Below are positions 12,318-24,756 of a stretch of DNA of 64,000 bases, one piece after another (position 1 is the stretch's first letter; the number at the start of each line of letters is the position of its first letter). The notes under the pieces are model-generated. The model was not told the DNA's origin. It was given only the letters and a program-made list of their open reading frames with translations, and did no database searches. The DNA is taken from the NCBI GenBank assembly GCA_963971305.1, contig OZ020305.1, positions 3,195,001 through 3,259,000 on the forward strand, given 5' to 3'. The translations under genes and the position numbers were made by a program. Source of the DNA: Arcuatula senhousia (taxonomy: Eukaryota > Mollusca > Bivalvia > Mytilida > Mytilidae).

Positions 12318-12482
12318 ACTCTCGTTTTGACTGGAGTTCGCGTTGTTGGTTGATATTAGTTATTTTTGTGTTTCCATGTTTTACATGTTGTCTCTTTTTG
12401 TCCCGTTCTTGTTGGCGTTTACTGGTTTTTCTCTGCCCTTTTGACATTTGGATACCCTATTGGTACCTCTGTCTCTTTCAAA
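12318..12482 (+). mobile_element. PLE-1 3'-end fragment
   Basis: Begins at tggagttcgcgttgttggtt and runs to the family terminus (ccctattggtacctctg). Only the untranslated end is present. Confidence 0.65.
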
Positions 12483-12717
12483 AAGCGGTTATCGGAGACT
12501 TTTAAAATCAAGTCATCACTAAAAATGAACTTGTTATTAAAAAAAATCACCCTAAAATGCCCCAAATCTATAATGTTATTATCAACAAACAACGCACTGT
12601 GTCTTCGTTGGTTTGTCTGTAACATCTCTTATATTGTACTTACTTATATATTAGACAATGTAACTTATTGTTAAAAATACTGTAGTCTATAATATTTAGC
12701 TGCCAATATGTTTTGTC

Positions 12718-12890
12718 AGCACGCCATAAAACCTGGTTTAACCCACCATTTCTTTTGAAATGCCTGTACCAAGTCAGGAGCATTGTGGTCGCCAATTATT
12801 CGGGCATGTTGTTCTTGTTTTGTTTTTTTCTCGTTTTTATTTGAGATTGATCGTCCAAGTTTGGTCATTTTGTAATTACCTGTAATATTG
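12718..12890 (+). mobile_element. PLE-2 3'-end fragment
   Basis: Carries the PLE-2 end (acgccataaaacctggttta, then GAGATTGATCGTCCAAG). The reverse-transcriptase part is lacking. It lies about 235 bp downstream of a PLE-1 end in the same orientation. Confidence 0.65.
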
Positions 12891-12899
12891 TTAATATAA

Positions 12900-14930
12900 G
12901 TGTGTCTTGAATAATTATGTTATTACCCTTAGGTATATTTTTGCTTTTATTAAGATAGGGGTATTTTTCTTACACTTTTAAATAAATTCTTTACCAAATA
13001 TAAGACAATATAACATATAAGCAAAGCCAATTAGAGCAATACAAAAGTTTGGAATAATATTAGATTGTAAAAATATTAAAATGTCCAGTAAATCTGTACC
13101 TAGTACTGCAAGGTACGTCATTATATTTGTAACTGCTATATATAAATAACTCAGTGTATGCATACAATATTTCAAGATCAAAAGACAAAATTGCACATTT
13201 ATAAATGGTTCATTTGACATGCACACTATCCCTTTCTCTGCACATTCGCAAATCAATTTTCAATTACTAGCCTTAAAGCACAATGGTATAATGATATATT
13301 ATTAAAATGATAATGAATTGCTACAATAAAATATATAGTATTGCTTTAATTGATGGGGATTCCATGAGAAGTGGTAAAATATATCATATCATTGACCAAT
13401 ATTGTCTCTTTTGTATTCTGGTGCATTTCCGCCGCAGTGAAAATCTCAAAACTTGTCTAATTGACCTTAAAACATATTCCATCACTTAACGTCTTAAACC
13501 TATTATTTTTTCCTTAAACTTATCTTATTGCATAAGAAAATAGAATTTATTGGGGTAATTTGGGAGCTAAATATTGATATTTCGTCTGTTTGTGACTTTA
13601 TAATGACAGAGGCCACAACATAACAGCAGAGTAATTCACTGCTTCGTTGAGTTCCTAATGAAATATACATATTGCAAGTTAAAGTATGCATTTAGCAACT
13701 CGGCATAAGTGGCGTCGTTCAATTATAATTTTGTTTGGACCGCCTAGCAGCTTCAAAAGAAATATGTCTGATAAAAAGCATTGAATTTCAAAAACATTAC
13801 AACCGATCTATCAAGCTGGGTAAAACTCTGTCATTTACGTTTCTGTTAGAGCGATCAGAGAAGCAAGCAAACATCAGCGGGCTTTGATTGAACTTAAATT
13901 GCCTACTAGAAAATAAGTTAGGACAAAAACCGATTCGGTAATAGGGTAATTAGCTTGAAGTTTGTTTTCTTGAAATTATACTTAACTAAACTTATCTTAT
14001 TGTACAACCTCAAAGCACAACAGGTTAGAAACACATATAGTTACAATGATAATGATACAAGATCATAATTCATAAAATCATTACAGATTTCATATTGCTT
14101 GTATAAAAATTAAGATGTATTCTTAAAAAGGGACTTTTTTTCATATTTTTGGAAATATGAAAAGATGACGGTGTCAATAAACACTATCGAACGGGGAATA
14201 CAAATCTGGTGCACGTGTGGTGCAAAGATGTGTGAAAAAGCTAGTTACTAAGTCAAAAGGTATTGCAAGCTGTTTTAATTCTGTCATTTACGATTTCATA
14301 CAATGATCAGACAAACAAGCATTTTTAAAAAATGAAATACAAATTATCGGTATTGCTGGAAATGTTTATCCAAAATAATTATATTATAATTTTATTAGAT
14401 ACAAACAATATTGATAAAAGGTATTGCAAACTCCAAATTTTATAATGCTTATTTAATTTACTTATTTTACTTAACTGTATAGTGACTGGTAATACACAAA
14501 TTTATCATATATTTACTAAATAATACAGCCTTTTTAGATATTCTATACCAAACAGATGATTCTAGCCATATCACTGTCTTTTCATATCATACCCATTAGA
14601 AATCAATAACACACCCCTAAAATCCATATCACACCCCAAAAATCAATAACATACCCTAGAAAATTAAAATGCTCAAAAATTGCCCTCAAAAAAAGATTTT
14701 TCGAGTTGCATATGCATATGACACGAGCATTAGCGAGGCATTAAAAAAAAATTGGTTATTTTATGGAAATGTCACAAAAACACTGTGTGCATCAGTGGAA
14801 GATAAAAAAAAACAACTCTATCGCCTCAATGTAAAGATTTGATAGAAACAACATAAATAACTCCATTATTTAGTCAAATTAGAATATTGAATATGTAAAT
14901 TCTTTATATTCTTAAAATATATGATAAACA
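12900..14930. other. No gene; faint direct duplication
   Basis: Segments around 13260-13880 and 13990-14320 share short blocks in the same order (aaagcaca, ctgtcattta, gatcag, caagcaa). This suggests an old, much diverged tandem duplication. No coding signal. Confidence 0.3.
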
Positions 14931-14937
14931 AAATATA

Positions 14938-15060
14938 ATATGGCTATTTTCATATCATACCCCATATCTCCCTCGACCATTATCATACCCTCGAGCTAAA
15001 GCTCTCGGGATGATATTGGCGTCTCGGGAAGATATGAGATATGATATAAAACAGCCATAT
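14938..15060. repeat. Long imperfect palindrome (hairpin)
   Basis: The two halves are near mirror images: ATATGGCTATTTTCATATCA at the left is matched on the other strand by ATATGGCTGTTTTATATCAT at the right, with arms of about 58 bases meeting at gagctaaagctc. Related forward blocks (catatcatacccattag) occur at about 14580. It is probably a snapback MITE relic. Confidence 0.65.
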
Positions 15061-15069
15061 GATATTTTA

Positions 15070-17170
15070 TATTTAAAAAGATAAAATAAAACAAATATCG
15101 GTAAATAAGGATAAAATGGACAAGGTGACCAAGAGATAACTAAAGATGCTTTCTCTGTTTTATTTTATTTATAGGTAAATACAAATTCAACTCCAAACCA
15201 GTTGAGCATTATAAAATTTGATTTTATGCTTACTTATTTCATTTAGCGTGTTATATTTTGTATGTTTAAACAAGCAAACACTTTCTGCCATGATATAAGT
15301 TTCCAAGCTATGCACTGTAAATCAAGTACAAATGTCATTTAATAAAAATTTTAAGGTGAATAAATTTGCAGGAAATATATATTGTTTATTGCTTTTCATT
15401 ATTGAAATGTGGATGAATACGAAATTTATAAGAAAAGGTATCTGAAAATAGTATCTGGCATGTCAGTGTTTTTTGTTTTGTTTTTTTCAAATTGAAAAAA
15501 TTAAATTTGACGGAAATAAATTGACATGCAAAGGCAGGAGCAGAAAATTTAATCTAAATTAAAAAGAATGACATTTTATAATGCATATATAAATCTCACA
15601 AAACCTGACACAACATGTATAAAAAGAAAAATAGTAAATATGCCATAAAAAATTAGTTAAAAATAAAATTTTTAATTTTTTTTTTTTTTTGCAACATAAC
15701 TTACTTTAATGTTTATAAATTTCGAAAATATAAATATTATAGATTAATACATAGAGCTAGAACAAGTTACTAATCAAATAAATACAATAATAATGATGAT
15801 AAAAATGTCATATACAAATGTTAAAAGAGTCACGAAGGGCACAGTAAAGACGGTTGCTAAGTGGGTATCCCTGTAAATCTTTATCAAATATCGCGTATCC
15901 GTAATTTCTTTTTTTTTTAATATTTCGTATCCATATAAATGAAATGAATTTAAATATCCCATAAGTAAGCTTTGCATCCAATTAAACCGGTTTAGATATT
16001 TATGCCTAGTAATATTTACATTGGGTTTGTACAGTACGAACAATTATCTTTTTAGTTAGGGTGGGAAGATGGAAAATTATACGCTCTATCTGATGCACCT
16101 GGACCGTACAGGCCGGTCATTTTTATGGGCGAAAAAACCAAAATACCCCGTCTTAATCTGATATAATTTTAACTTTAAACTTTGTTTAAATATATATATT
16201 AGCCTTCGACTGATCGCATGTATCGATTTGAAATAACAAAAAGCAAAACGCTTCAATAGCAGTTTTATCTTTTATTTTAGAACAAAACTATAGCCATGCG
16301 ATTAAAACAATGATGCTTAAAATAACTATACGCACTCACCAATTAAACGAGCAATGTCATAAATATAAAAGAGAAACACGAGAAAGTGATCAGAGGCATC
16401 AGGCCTGGGTTTCACAAAACTTGAGCCATAATTTTTGTCCTCAAATTTGAGGGTCCCCTAAAATGTAGGAATTCGTAGAGATATTTGTATATATAGTTGA
16501 GTACATCCTTAAATTTAGAATGCTTTATGAAACCGGACACAATAAACAAAAATGTCGTAAGGAGCAATCATTGACACTAAGAAAAAGAAACAGTAGGAGA
16601 GAGCACATGCTATTTCATAAAGAAATATTATACAAACATTTAAAAAAAATACACAAATCATATTGTTTTGTTTTGTATTAGTGTTTCCTTGTTTAATCTA
16701 TTGGTCTTTCTTTTTTTTAAATTTTTTTCTTTTAGATGGATTTCTTCTTTGGCACACTTTACTCCCAAAATCAATATTACTTTAGTATATTGCATATGGA
16801 AATTTATGAAAAAATGTTATTTTTAATTTAATTAAAGTTAGTTACTTAACCTCTTGCTTTTCATACATGTTTGGGTTTTTTTGTGTGTGCGAATTCCATA
16901 ATTAAGGCTTGCTTACAGTCGAATCGAGATATCAGTAAATCGCGATTTATTTTTTTTGAATGATATAGCAAAGAACACCCACTAGTACATATAAGCCATT
17001 TTATGTTAAAAACTAGTCAAATCTGAACATCAATATTCTTGATATTTTGAGAAAAGAAGCGCTGCAGTCAAATAAAGTTTTGTCCGTTATATGTCACAGT
17101 TGACAGCGAAAAACTAATTGTCTTCTTCGAAGTCTTAACGGGTTAGATATGTTTTATATGAAATAATATG
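15070..17170. other. No gene; one possible short MITE
   Basis: Mostly AT-rich, unassigned. At about 16405-16538, GGGTTTCACAAA is mirrored by a TTTATGAAACC end, suggesting a 130-bp MITE. No duplication of the target site was recognised. Confidence 0.3.
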
Positions 17171-17174
17171 AAGA

Positions 17175-17330
17175 AATATAAATTACAACAAAGTTCCAGA
17201 CAATAAATTTTGCTTCGCCTGACGCGCGTTTCGTCCTATGGAAGAATCATCAGAGGCGCTCTACCAAAAGTTAAAAATGCCAAACACTATATGAATACGA
17301 ATAGCAAAGTATAATACCAAAAAATGTCGA
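17175..17330 (-). mobile_element. Hammerhead-bearing dispersed repeat, copy 2
   Basis: Same family as 7345-7500, with matching flanks on both sides of the ribozyme core and a few indels. Confidence 0.6.
17216..17258 (-). ncRNA. Hammerhead ribozyme, probably crippled copy
   Basis: Stem I CGCCT/AGGCG, CTGATGA, GAAA and the GCGC-loop stem III with GTC are all intact. The first stem II pair is U opposite C instead of G-C, and one stem II pair is a wobble. Because the closing G-C pair next to the core matters for catalysis, this copy is likely weak or dead. Cleavage would be 3' of the C at 17221. Confidence 0.65.
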
Positions 17331-17526
17331 ACATACATGTATATGGTCTTCCATTTCTATTTCAGATTACATTTGTGCAACTAGTGACGATCAATTACCC
17401 ATCGTCCTTTTTATGGTACTGCCTGCTCTTTTAATTAATAATGCATATTCTTGGCTGTAACTATTGTACTTATCATTTCAATAGACTACTGGATGACCAA
17501 GATTTGATGACGCAACCCATCCTTCT

Positions 17527-17760
17527 TTGGAATTGAGTGAGTGAGTGAGTTGGTGTTATACGCCCGTGCAACGCTATATAGGTTATTTACAGGCGATGAA
17601 CATGAAAAGGATGATACAATGAACATGAAATGATGATGATAAATGAAATATGGGAGTGGGGTGGGAAACAAAGGACCGGTAAATTTTGAAGAACCACAGG
17701 AAAAGAGAAGAGGTGGGTAGGGGCAGAAAATTTAGCCTATGTGGTGCACTACTTGGCTCT
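17527..17760 (-). mobile_element. Family B SINE-like element, copy with (ACTC)n tail
   Basis: Starts (3' end on the minus strand) with gtgagtgagtgagttgg, i.e. an (ACTC)n tail. It continues with tgaacatgaaaaggatgata and ggtgggtaggggcag blocks shared with family A. The segment ttagcctatgtggtgca at about 17731 is the empty-site equivalent of the insertion point at 22500. The 5' part of the element is missing. Confidence 0.6.
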
Positions 17761-17769
17761 TTGGAATTG

Positions 17770-20170
17770 AAAGCAAATGGCTTGATGTGATGCTTGCATG
17801 TCAAAAATATGAAATGTTAATTGAATTTACTGAAGTGAGTGTCGATAAAACGACAAATTTAGTTAAAAATGTATGTATATATTTGTTTCCTCATGGCGGT
17901 ACTCATTCCACTGCTTGTTATAACAACAAAGTCATAATTCATTTTTGGTGTCAGCAAATAATGTTTCAGACATTTTCGAGGTAGTAAGGAAAAACAACAA
18001 TATATTCCATTCGTTACATAATAATTGATAAGAATTTTATTGCAACTCTTACAACTAATATAATTCGTGAAACAAGCAGAGATTGAGAAAGAAAACCTAT
18101 TACATTATCCCCTCCAGTTTGATATTAAAGATTCTTTATGGTTCCCAATAGTTATAAAACATATATTCAGGAAATAATTTATGTTCATTAATATGTATAT
18201 AAATTATATAGATATCACAAACACATGCTGAAGTCATCAGCTGAAAATTGAATATTTGGTTCAGCCAGTGCTTACTGCTTTTCATGCTCGCCCTAAATTA
18301 GCTCTTAAGAGGCCAAGATTAACACGATAGAGGCTTATATCAAGTTATTGCCCTACAACTCAAATGCCTATTTGAAAAATCATTTATTTCGATCATTTTA
18401 CCCAATTGGTAATTCTCTAAGGCTTTTAGCACTCTCTCAAGCTCTTGGTTTATTGCTTTAAAACATGATCTAGTGTTTATCTATTTTCTCACCAAAAGCT
18501 GCTCACGACATGATATCAATTCTGGCTTCTTTGATATATACGATAGTCGTGTATATATACAAAACATTTAGTTTTTTAATCTAAAAATGATTTATGACAA
18601 GTACAATAATAATCGGTAACGTCAAAAAATATAATTCTATTTAACTCTGCAGTAGGCAGCCAGAATTTCTTATCAAAGGTGTTGCATTTTACAACCTAAC
18701 TACTCAAAACAGTAATCGCATGCCAATGTATAAAAAATACTATCAGATAATGAAATCCGTATAGTACTTAACATACTTTTAATGGTAGAGAATATGTTTG
18801 ATAGACAATCTAATCAGAGTTAAGGTTGACTATAAAAAAGTAATATGAAATAGGCAGTGCCTAAACGCGAGCACAGCATTATTCTTTTCAATAATAAAAA
18901 AAAGATTTCGAATCGATGCAGTCAACCATCGTAGTTATTTTTGTTTTGGTTAATTTTCTAGAACGTTCAATTTGGGACGAGATCCTAGGGGCGATTGAAC
19001 GTTAAATAGAAAAGTAAGAAAAAATCGATTTAAAATTGGTTACTACAAAAAATGTAACAACTCGTCGTCATCAGAATATTTTTCTCTTTTTACATTATTA
19101 AATAGATAATTATTGGAATGCGACTAGCAAAATGGGTAATTATTTTCAAATTCACTCCGTTCCTGTAAAAATTTGAGAGCCTTTCCGGACCATGAAAAAT
19201 CATTATCAGCATTAGGCAAATTTTTCGCGGGAACAAATACCGTAGAGCTCTCCGCTCGAGCGGGCACTTCGTACCCGCTTGCGAGCTGTGCTCGCTATAA
19301 AGTACCCGGACTTGGTTAAGAAAGGTGTTAAAACAGCAATGACCGCGCTTCGTGTTTTTAAAGTTTTTTTTATGTAAAAAGTATCGCTTTATATTTCACT
19401 GATATTATTAGTTCCCTTAAAGTGTTACCTTTCATTTTATGTTTGGTGACCTGATGAAAAAATAGTTAAAAGTTTTAGGACTTTCAGAGAAGAATTCTGC
19501 CTAGTTCTTTCTTTTTTGGCCAAACTTTTCTGGACATGATTGTGACAAATATAAATCTTTACGTATTACAACGACCTTCCTACTAGACGACTTTTTCAAA
19601 GCATTAATCAAAGCAATGGGAAACAAAACATACCATGTATTAACGCTTTGGGTAAAAAGGTGACCATCCCAATACAACAAACTGCATGCCACAAATAAGT
19701 GAAACGACTTATTATGCAGAAAATAAAAGTTGGAACTTTACCATCAAAGTGATATTCATTTTCCCGGGATTCTGTTTTTTATTTTAAAGTTAAGGTTTAT
19801 ATATAATTTAGGGTTAAGGTTTATATATAATAAATTTGTAGGAAAGTGTTACACGCGAATACCGCGAGTCTGAAAAGGAAAAGCTAAACTTGGTAGACAC
19901 CATCTTCATTAGCAGAAATCGTATCGTAACCCTTGGCTGGCGAAGATGGGTTGACAAAAAATTATCACAAAAAAAACCAAACCGCACAAAATATAAACAA
20001 ACAAAAATCACATTCAGTATCGCGAAACGTGAGTGAGCCTAGGTGCTTCGGAAAAGTAAGAATTTCCTGCTTGCTACAGAAAATGCATCACGTTGCAAAC
20101 GACAGATTTAGTGTGGGTCAAAATAAATGTTTGTTGTTCTGTTTTATTTTTCTAACATTTTATTAGATTG
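17770..20170. other. No gene recognised
   Basis: AT-rich, except for a GC-rich, self-complementary patch at about 19240-19320 (ccgctcgagcgg and neighbouring tcgtacccgcttgcgagc). Its origin is unclear. No exon supported. Confidence 0.3.
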
Positions 20171-20177
20171 AGTATAA

Positions 20178-20605
20178 ATCATTTTGGGTTTGAAGAATAT
20201 TATGTTGCTTCTCGTTGTTCTCTTCATTCAAAACAATTTATCAAAGACATCATGAGCTTATAGACAAATATGAGATTTCTATCTCTCACATGAGTGCAAA
20301 TGTTGGTTTACCAAAGTGCTTGCATTTGTCTTCCTTTACCGCATTTGACACACTGAATTGACCAATGGTTGCGTGACGGGTATGTTATAGAAATCAGGAA
20401 TTGCTAACTCTTCCGGAGCACCTGAGTTCACTCTCATTACGACTTGAGTTCGCTTTGTTGAATGTTATTCAATATAGTTTTTGTGTTTTTTTTAACATTT
20501 CTATCGTTCTGTTCTTGTTCATATCTATTGATTTTGTCTTTGCCCTTTTTAACTTTTTGAAAAAAATTCGAATGCACTTTTGATACCTCTTTGCTTCCTT
20601 CTAGT
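20178..20605 (+). mobile_element. PLE-1 3' fragment with end of reverse transcriptase
   Basis: The first part matches the last codons of the PLE-1 protein (a decayed KF-QRHHELIDKYEISISHMS stretch), followed by the untranslated end (cttccggagcacctgagttc). Stops and a small deletion are present. Confidence 0.7.
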
Positions 20606-20609
20606 TAAG

Positions 20610-21520
20610 AACGAGTTTTAGTTTTGGGGCACCTTAAAAGTTCACTCAATTGAAATAAAATCCTGAACATCTTCCTCTGTATAAGGTAAGAGACATTAAT
20701 GGTGGTTTTAGAAATGTAAAGATCAATGGCATCTCGCCCTATTAGTTTTCTTATCGATCTAATCATCAGATCATTCATCATCATAAATTAGTTCGATTGT
20801 CAAACTGCTGCACGAATTGCACCCCTTTGTTGAAGTTTTCAATGTAGAGGTACAAAATGTGATAATGATAATCGTCAGACGGTGCACATTGGCACCATAT
20901 TCTCATTGTTCTATTGGTTAATTCATCATCTGTATGATATATAAGGGATCAGAACTAATTCATTAAATGTAAAGTGAAATGGATAAGAAAACCCTCGTTT
21001 TCTAAAAGTAATTTACGTATTTTGACGTGCCAAAGTACTTCCACATTTATAATGTTCATATTTAAGTACCAATATACAATTAAAACCATGTAATTTACTA
21101 ATTGAATAGCACATGACTTTAGTTTCCATAACTCTACAAAGCCTATTTACCACACACTAAAGCTAATGAGCTTCTGGTAAGGAATTGAAACATGCAATGT
21201 GTGCGTTTTGTTTGGTTGGTGTCCTTAAAAATTTGAAGGTTTTATTTCATTTTGAAGCTATATGCAATTTAGAAAAAAAGTATCATCTTTTAAAATATAA
21301 ACTTACTAATCATTTCCAAAGGGGAATACACATACTAAATAAAGCTTATTTGTTATAACCAGAAAGCAACAGAAACCAAGATTAAAAAGAAAATCATCTA
21401 CATAGACCATACTTACACACTGCAAACTGGAGAGGGGATTATATGAGCATATGGCTTGATTCCCATTTAGGAATGAACTAAATTAAAAATAAGAAAGAGA
21501 GGGGAGATACCATCGGAATG
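20610..21520. other. No gene recognised
   Basis: AT-rich unassigned sequence. Confidence 0.3.
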
Positions 21521-21522
21521 TC

Positions 21523-21718
21523 GTAAGTGAGTGAGTTGTTGTTTTACGCCCTTGCAGCGCTATATTTATATATTATTTAGACATGAACAATAACCTGCCC
21601 CTACCCACCTCTCCTTTTTTTCATGGTCTTCAAAATTCCTTGGTTTTCCAGCCTACCCCATATTTAATACTCGTCATCATTTCATGTTCATTTTATCATC
21701 CTTTTCATGTCCATCCCC
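21523..21718. mobile_element. Rearranged family B copy
   Basis: The tail block (gtgagtgagttgttgtttta) has the same orientation as the copy at 17527. The body that follows (ctgcccctacccacctctcc, then cttttcatgtccatcccc) runs in the opposite direction. This copy therefore carries an internal inversion, or is two copies joined head to head. Confidence 0.55.
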
Positions 21719-21724
21719 TATTTT

Positions 21725-22340
21725 CGCTCAATTGAAATAAAAACTTCAACATCTACATCTGTATAAGGTAAACGACATTGCTGGCGATTTTAAAAATGGT
21801 GTTTAAAAAGTAAACCTTGTTTTTAACTAAAACTTTCAGGGGCTGCTCTGGCCAAATTTTTTGTCGCCAGAAAATCGCCAGATTTGAAATTTAGTCGCCA
21901 GTTTTTATAAAGTGTAGCCAGTATACCGTTTTCATTGACGGGGGTCATGTTTGTATATGTATATTTTGATGTATTTGCTACATGTACATATATTGGTTTC
22001 AGTCTTTTTTTCAGATGCATGTTGAAGGATGGTTTATACTCATTGAAAGACTTTTTAGATAATAAATGAAAAAGGTGGAGCCGCCTTTCTTAATTGATAT
22101 CTTTTTGAAATAAAATAAACCATGATTGATTTGATTATTTATTGCCATACAAGTTAAATAATAACATAACAATACACACACTAAAAAAGGCACCATATGA
22201 ATGAATACTCAACCTAGAGAATAAAGATCACTGAAAGCACTAAATGAGCACTATGAAAAAAAGTATTATTAAGGAAAACAAATTGATGACATTTTGTAGT
22301 ATCCATCACATTTCCATGACCAAAAGAGATGGCAAAAGAT
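21725..22340. other. No gene recognised
   Basis: AT-rich. A minus-strand frame at 21823-22020 has no recognisable content. Confidence 0.3.
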
Positions 22341-22344
22341 CGAT

Positions 22345-22500
22345 GTTTGACAGACTAAAGGAAGCAAAGAGGTACCAAAGAGGCATTCGAACAATGAACA
22401 TGAACATAGGCGATGGACATGAAAAGAATGATAAAATGAACATGAAATGAAGACCACGAAAAAAGGGAGAGGTGGGTAGGGGCAGGTTATTTAGCCTATA
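22345..22500 (-). mobile_element. Family B copy, left half (interrupted)
   Basis: Contains gaggtgggtaggggcaggtt and the tgaacatgaa blocks, ending in ttagcctata. It continues at 24282 after the insertion, where the next bases (tggtgcactactt) are exactly those expected from the copy at 17527-17760. Confidence 0.65.
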
Positions 22501-24281
22501 CACTCTAAAAAATAAATTACTTAGTAATACTTATTTCAAGTAATTTAATTACTCATTTTAAGTAAATTACTAAGTAAAAAAATTTGTATATCTGGGAGTA
22601 ATTCGTAGTAATTCAAAATTACTGAGAAATTAACTACTCAGTAATTTTATTGTATCTACTAAGTATTTCGAAATTACTTATTTTAAAAACTCAAATATTC
22701 TTGAAACAAGTAAATGTTTTACTTGTTTTAAGGTATATATTTTCTAGTTTCAAGTAATTATTTTACTTATTTTCATTGATTGATTTACTTACTTCAAGTA
22801 GTTGTTTTACTTGTTTTAAGATATTCAATTACTTATTTCTAGAAATTCAATTACTTATTTCTAGAAATTCAATTACTTATTTCTAGAAACTCAATTACTT
22901 ATTCCTAGAAATTCATTTACTTATTTCAAGTAATCATTTTACTCAGTTTAAGTAATTATTTTATTTGTTTCTTCATATTTAACGACTCCTTTGTATCTCA
23001 TATGGGCCATCTAGGCGTCAGTCTGTCACTAGCATCATTATGAATTGTTCCTAGATCTGTTCACGATTCACCATTCCTCCTTCCCGTGTCCTTTTTGTTG
23101 TCTGAAAAGAAAAGAGTACTCCACAAAGTATCGTTTTCAGTGAAACAAAATTATCGAGAACCAGTCGGTATGGATGCTTGACAGTTTTAACTTTCAAACT
23201 ATACATCTAAACTAAACACCTCAATGCATCTTTCGTGTGCTATATTCTTTTAAACATTTTAGTTCTGAAGAAAATATAACACTGTGTATAATATGTGTCA
23301 CACATGCATAAAAGTTGTGAAACATCAAAACAATTGTTTACATTTTCTAAATAACTTAACTGGTGATCTTTAACATAATGATATGGAATTAAAAATAATA
23401 AAATATATTAAAAATACACTTATCTGACAAATGTACTCGGTATAATCACTGGAATTCCGAAAATATATAAAAAAAAACATCTTCTGTGAATCCATCTTCC
23501 AACTTGATGCAATTCAAAGCGCCAAAACAAGAATAAAGTTACAGATCATCTCATTGGTTGCCTCTTTTTAATTAACCAATCAAATTCCTTCTCTCATTCA
23601 TATTCCATTTATTAGTAAGTAATTCAGTTTTACTTAGTACTTTATCTTAGTCCCGTATTTTTTTGCCAAAAGATGTTTCATTTCAATCAGCAATAGTGGC
23701 AAATGTTTGTTTTTTCACACAATATTATTTCATAATGTGTTTAACATGCACAGACATATTTAAAAAACTTATATAGAATTATTTAAGTATCTACTAATAA
23801 ATGCCAATTGTTGTGAAGAGGTAATAAGGACACCGTATATTATTTTTTATTCCATTTGCTTTATAAAGGTTAATAATGTTACAGCCTCTATATACATGCA
23901 AGATCAAATGATACTGCTCCATTGATGTGGGAGTTTACTTTAAATTCTGCCATTTATAAAAAGATTAAAATAATTGTAATTGAATTACTCAAAATAAGTA
24001 ATTCGAAGTTTATTAGTAATTCAATGTCTTGAAATTAGTAATTCTTACTTGGTGAATGATTTTATGTTTTGCAATAAGTAATAGTAATACTCAAAATAAG
24101 TAATTATATTTAACACAAATTTGAATTACTTAGTTTAAGATTTGTTTTACTTGACTTAAGTAAAACCCGATTACTTATAAAATTACTTAGTATTATTTTT
24201 TAATTACTTAGTATTTGTAAGTAATTTCAAATACTCAAAACTAGTAATTCCAAGATACTGAGTAATTTATTTTTTAGAGTG
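22501..24281. mobile_element. 1.78-kb non-coding TIR element with AAGTAATT arrays
   Basis: The left terminus CACTCTAAAAAATAAATTAC is mirrored by the right terminus ...AATTTATTTTTTAGAGTG, flanked by TA on both sides (22499-22500 and 24282-24283). Removing the element and one TA gives ttagcctatatggtgca, which differs by one base from the uninterrupted family B copy at about 17731. Both ends consist of many copies of TTACTTA/AAGTAATT. At 22828-22915 there is a 22-bp tandem repeat (tcaattacttatttctagaa, then at). It contains no reading frame of note, so it must rely on a transposase supplied elsewhere. Confidence 0.85.
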
Positions 24282-24545
24282 TATGGTGCACTACTTAGCG
24301 ATCAACAAATGGGTCTTTTACGTGCATGAAGCGTGGACCTCTCAACATACGTTGGCCCACTATAGTTTGCGGTCAGATTTTTCCGCATTAAAGCCTGGCG
24401 AACACGGCATTCATTATGACAGGGCTGCCTTATTGAACCACCTGGGGTACACATCCCAGTTGCTTTATGGGCTAACCGGCCAGACCCAATTACAGTTTTC
24501 TGGGCGCTCTTTAGTGGACATTTTTCGACAAGCAGAATGTCAAAA
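24282..24545 (-). mobile_element. Family B copy, right half (interrupted)
   Basis: Continuation of 22345-22500. It keeps family A/B blocks such as gacagggctgcc, accacctggggtacacatcc and gggcgctctttagtggacat, ending near a decayed cgacaagcag 5' end. Confidence 0.65.
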
Positions 24546-24756
24546 GTCCAAAAGGACAAAGACAACACCAGTAAACAGTGACGAGAACATCTTCTAAAAT
24601 CAACTTCTTATTTTTATAGGATGAAATATAGGTAATAATGAAAACTATTTTTATTTTTCTAGTGTCCTGATTTGGAACATATAAAGCAAAACCAGCTACC
24701 AAACTAAATAAACGTCCAGTTGGTCGGCTAACCACACTCTATTAGAAACCTGATGG

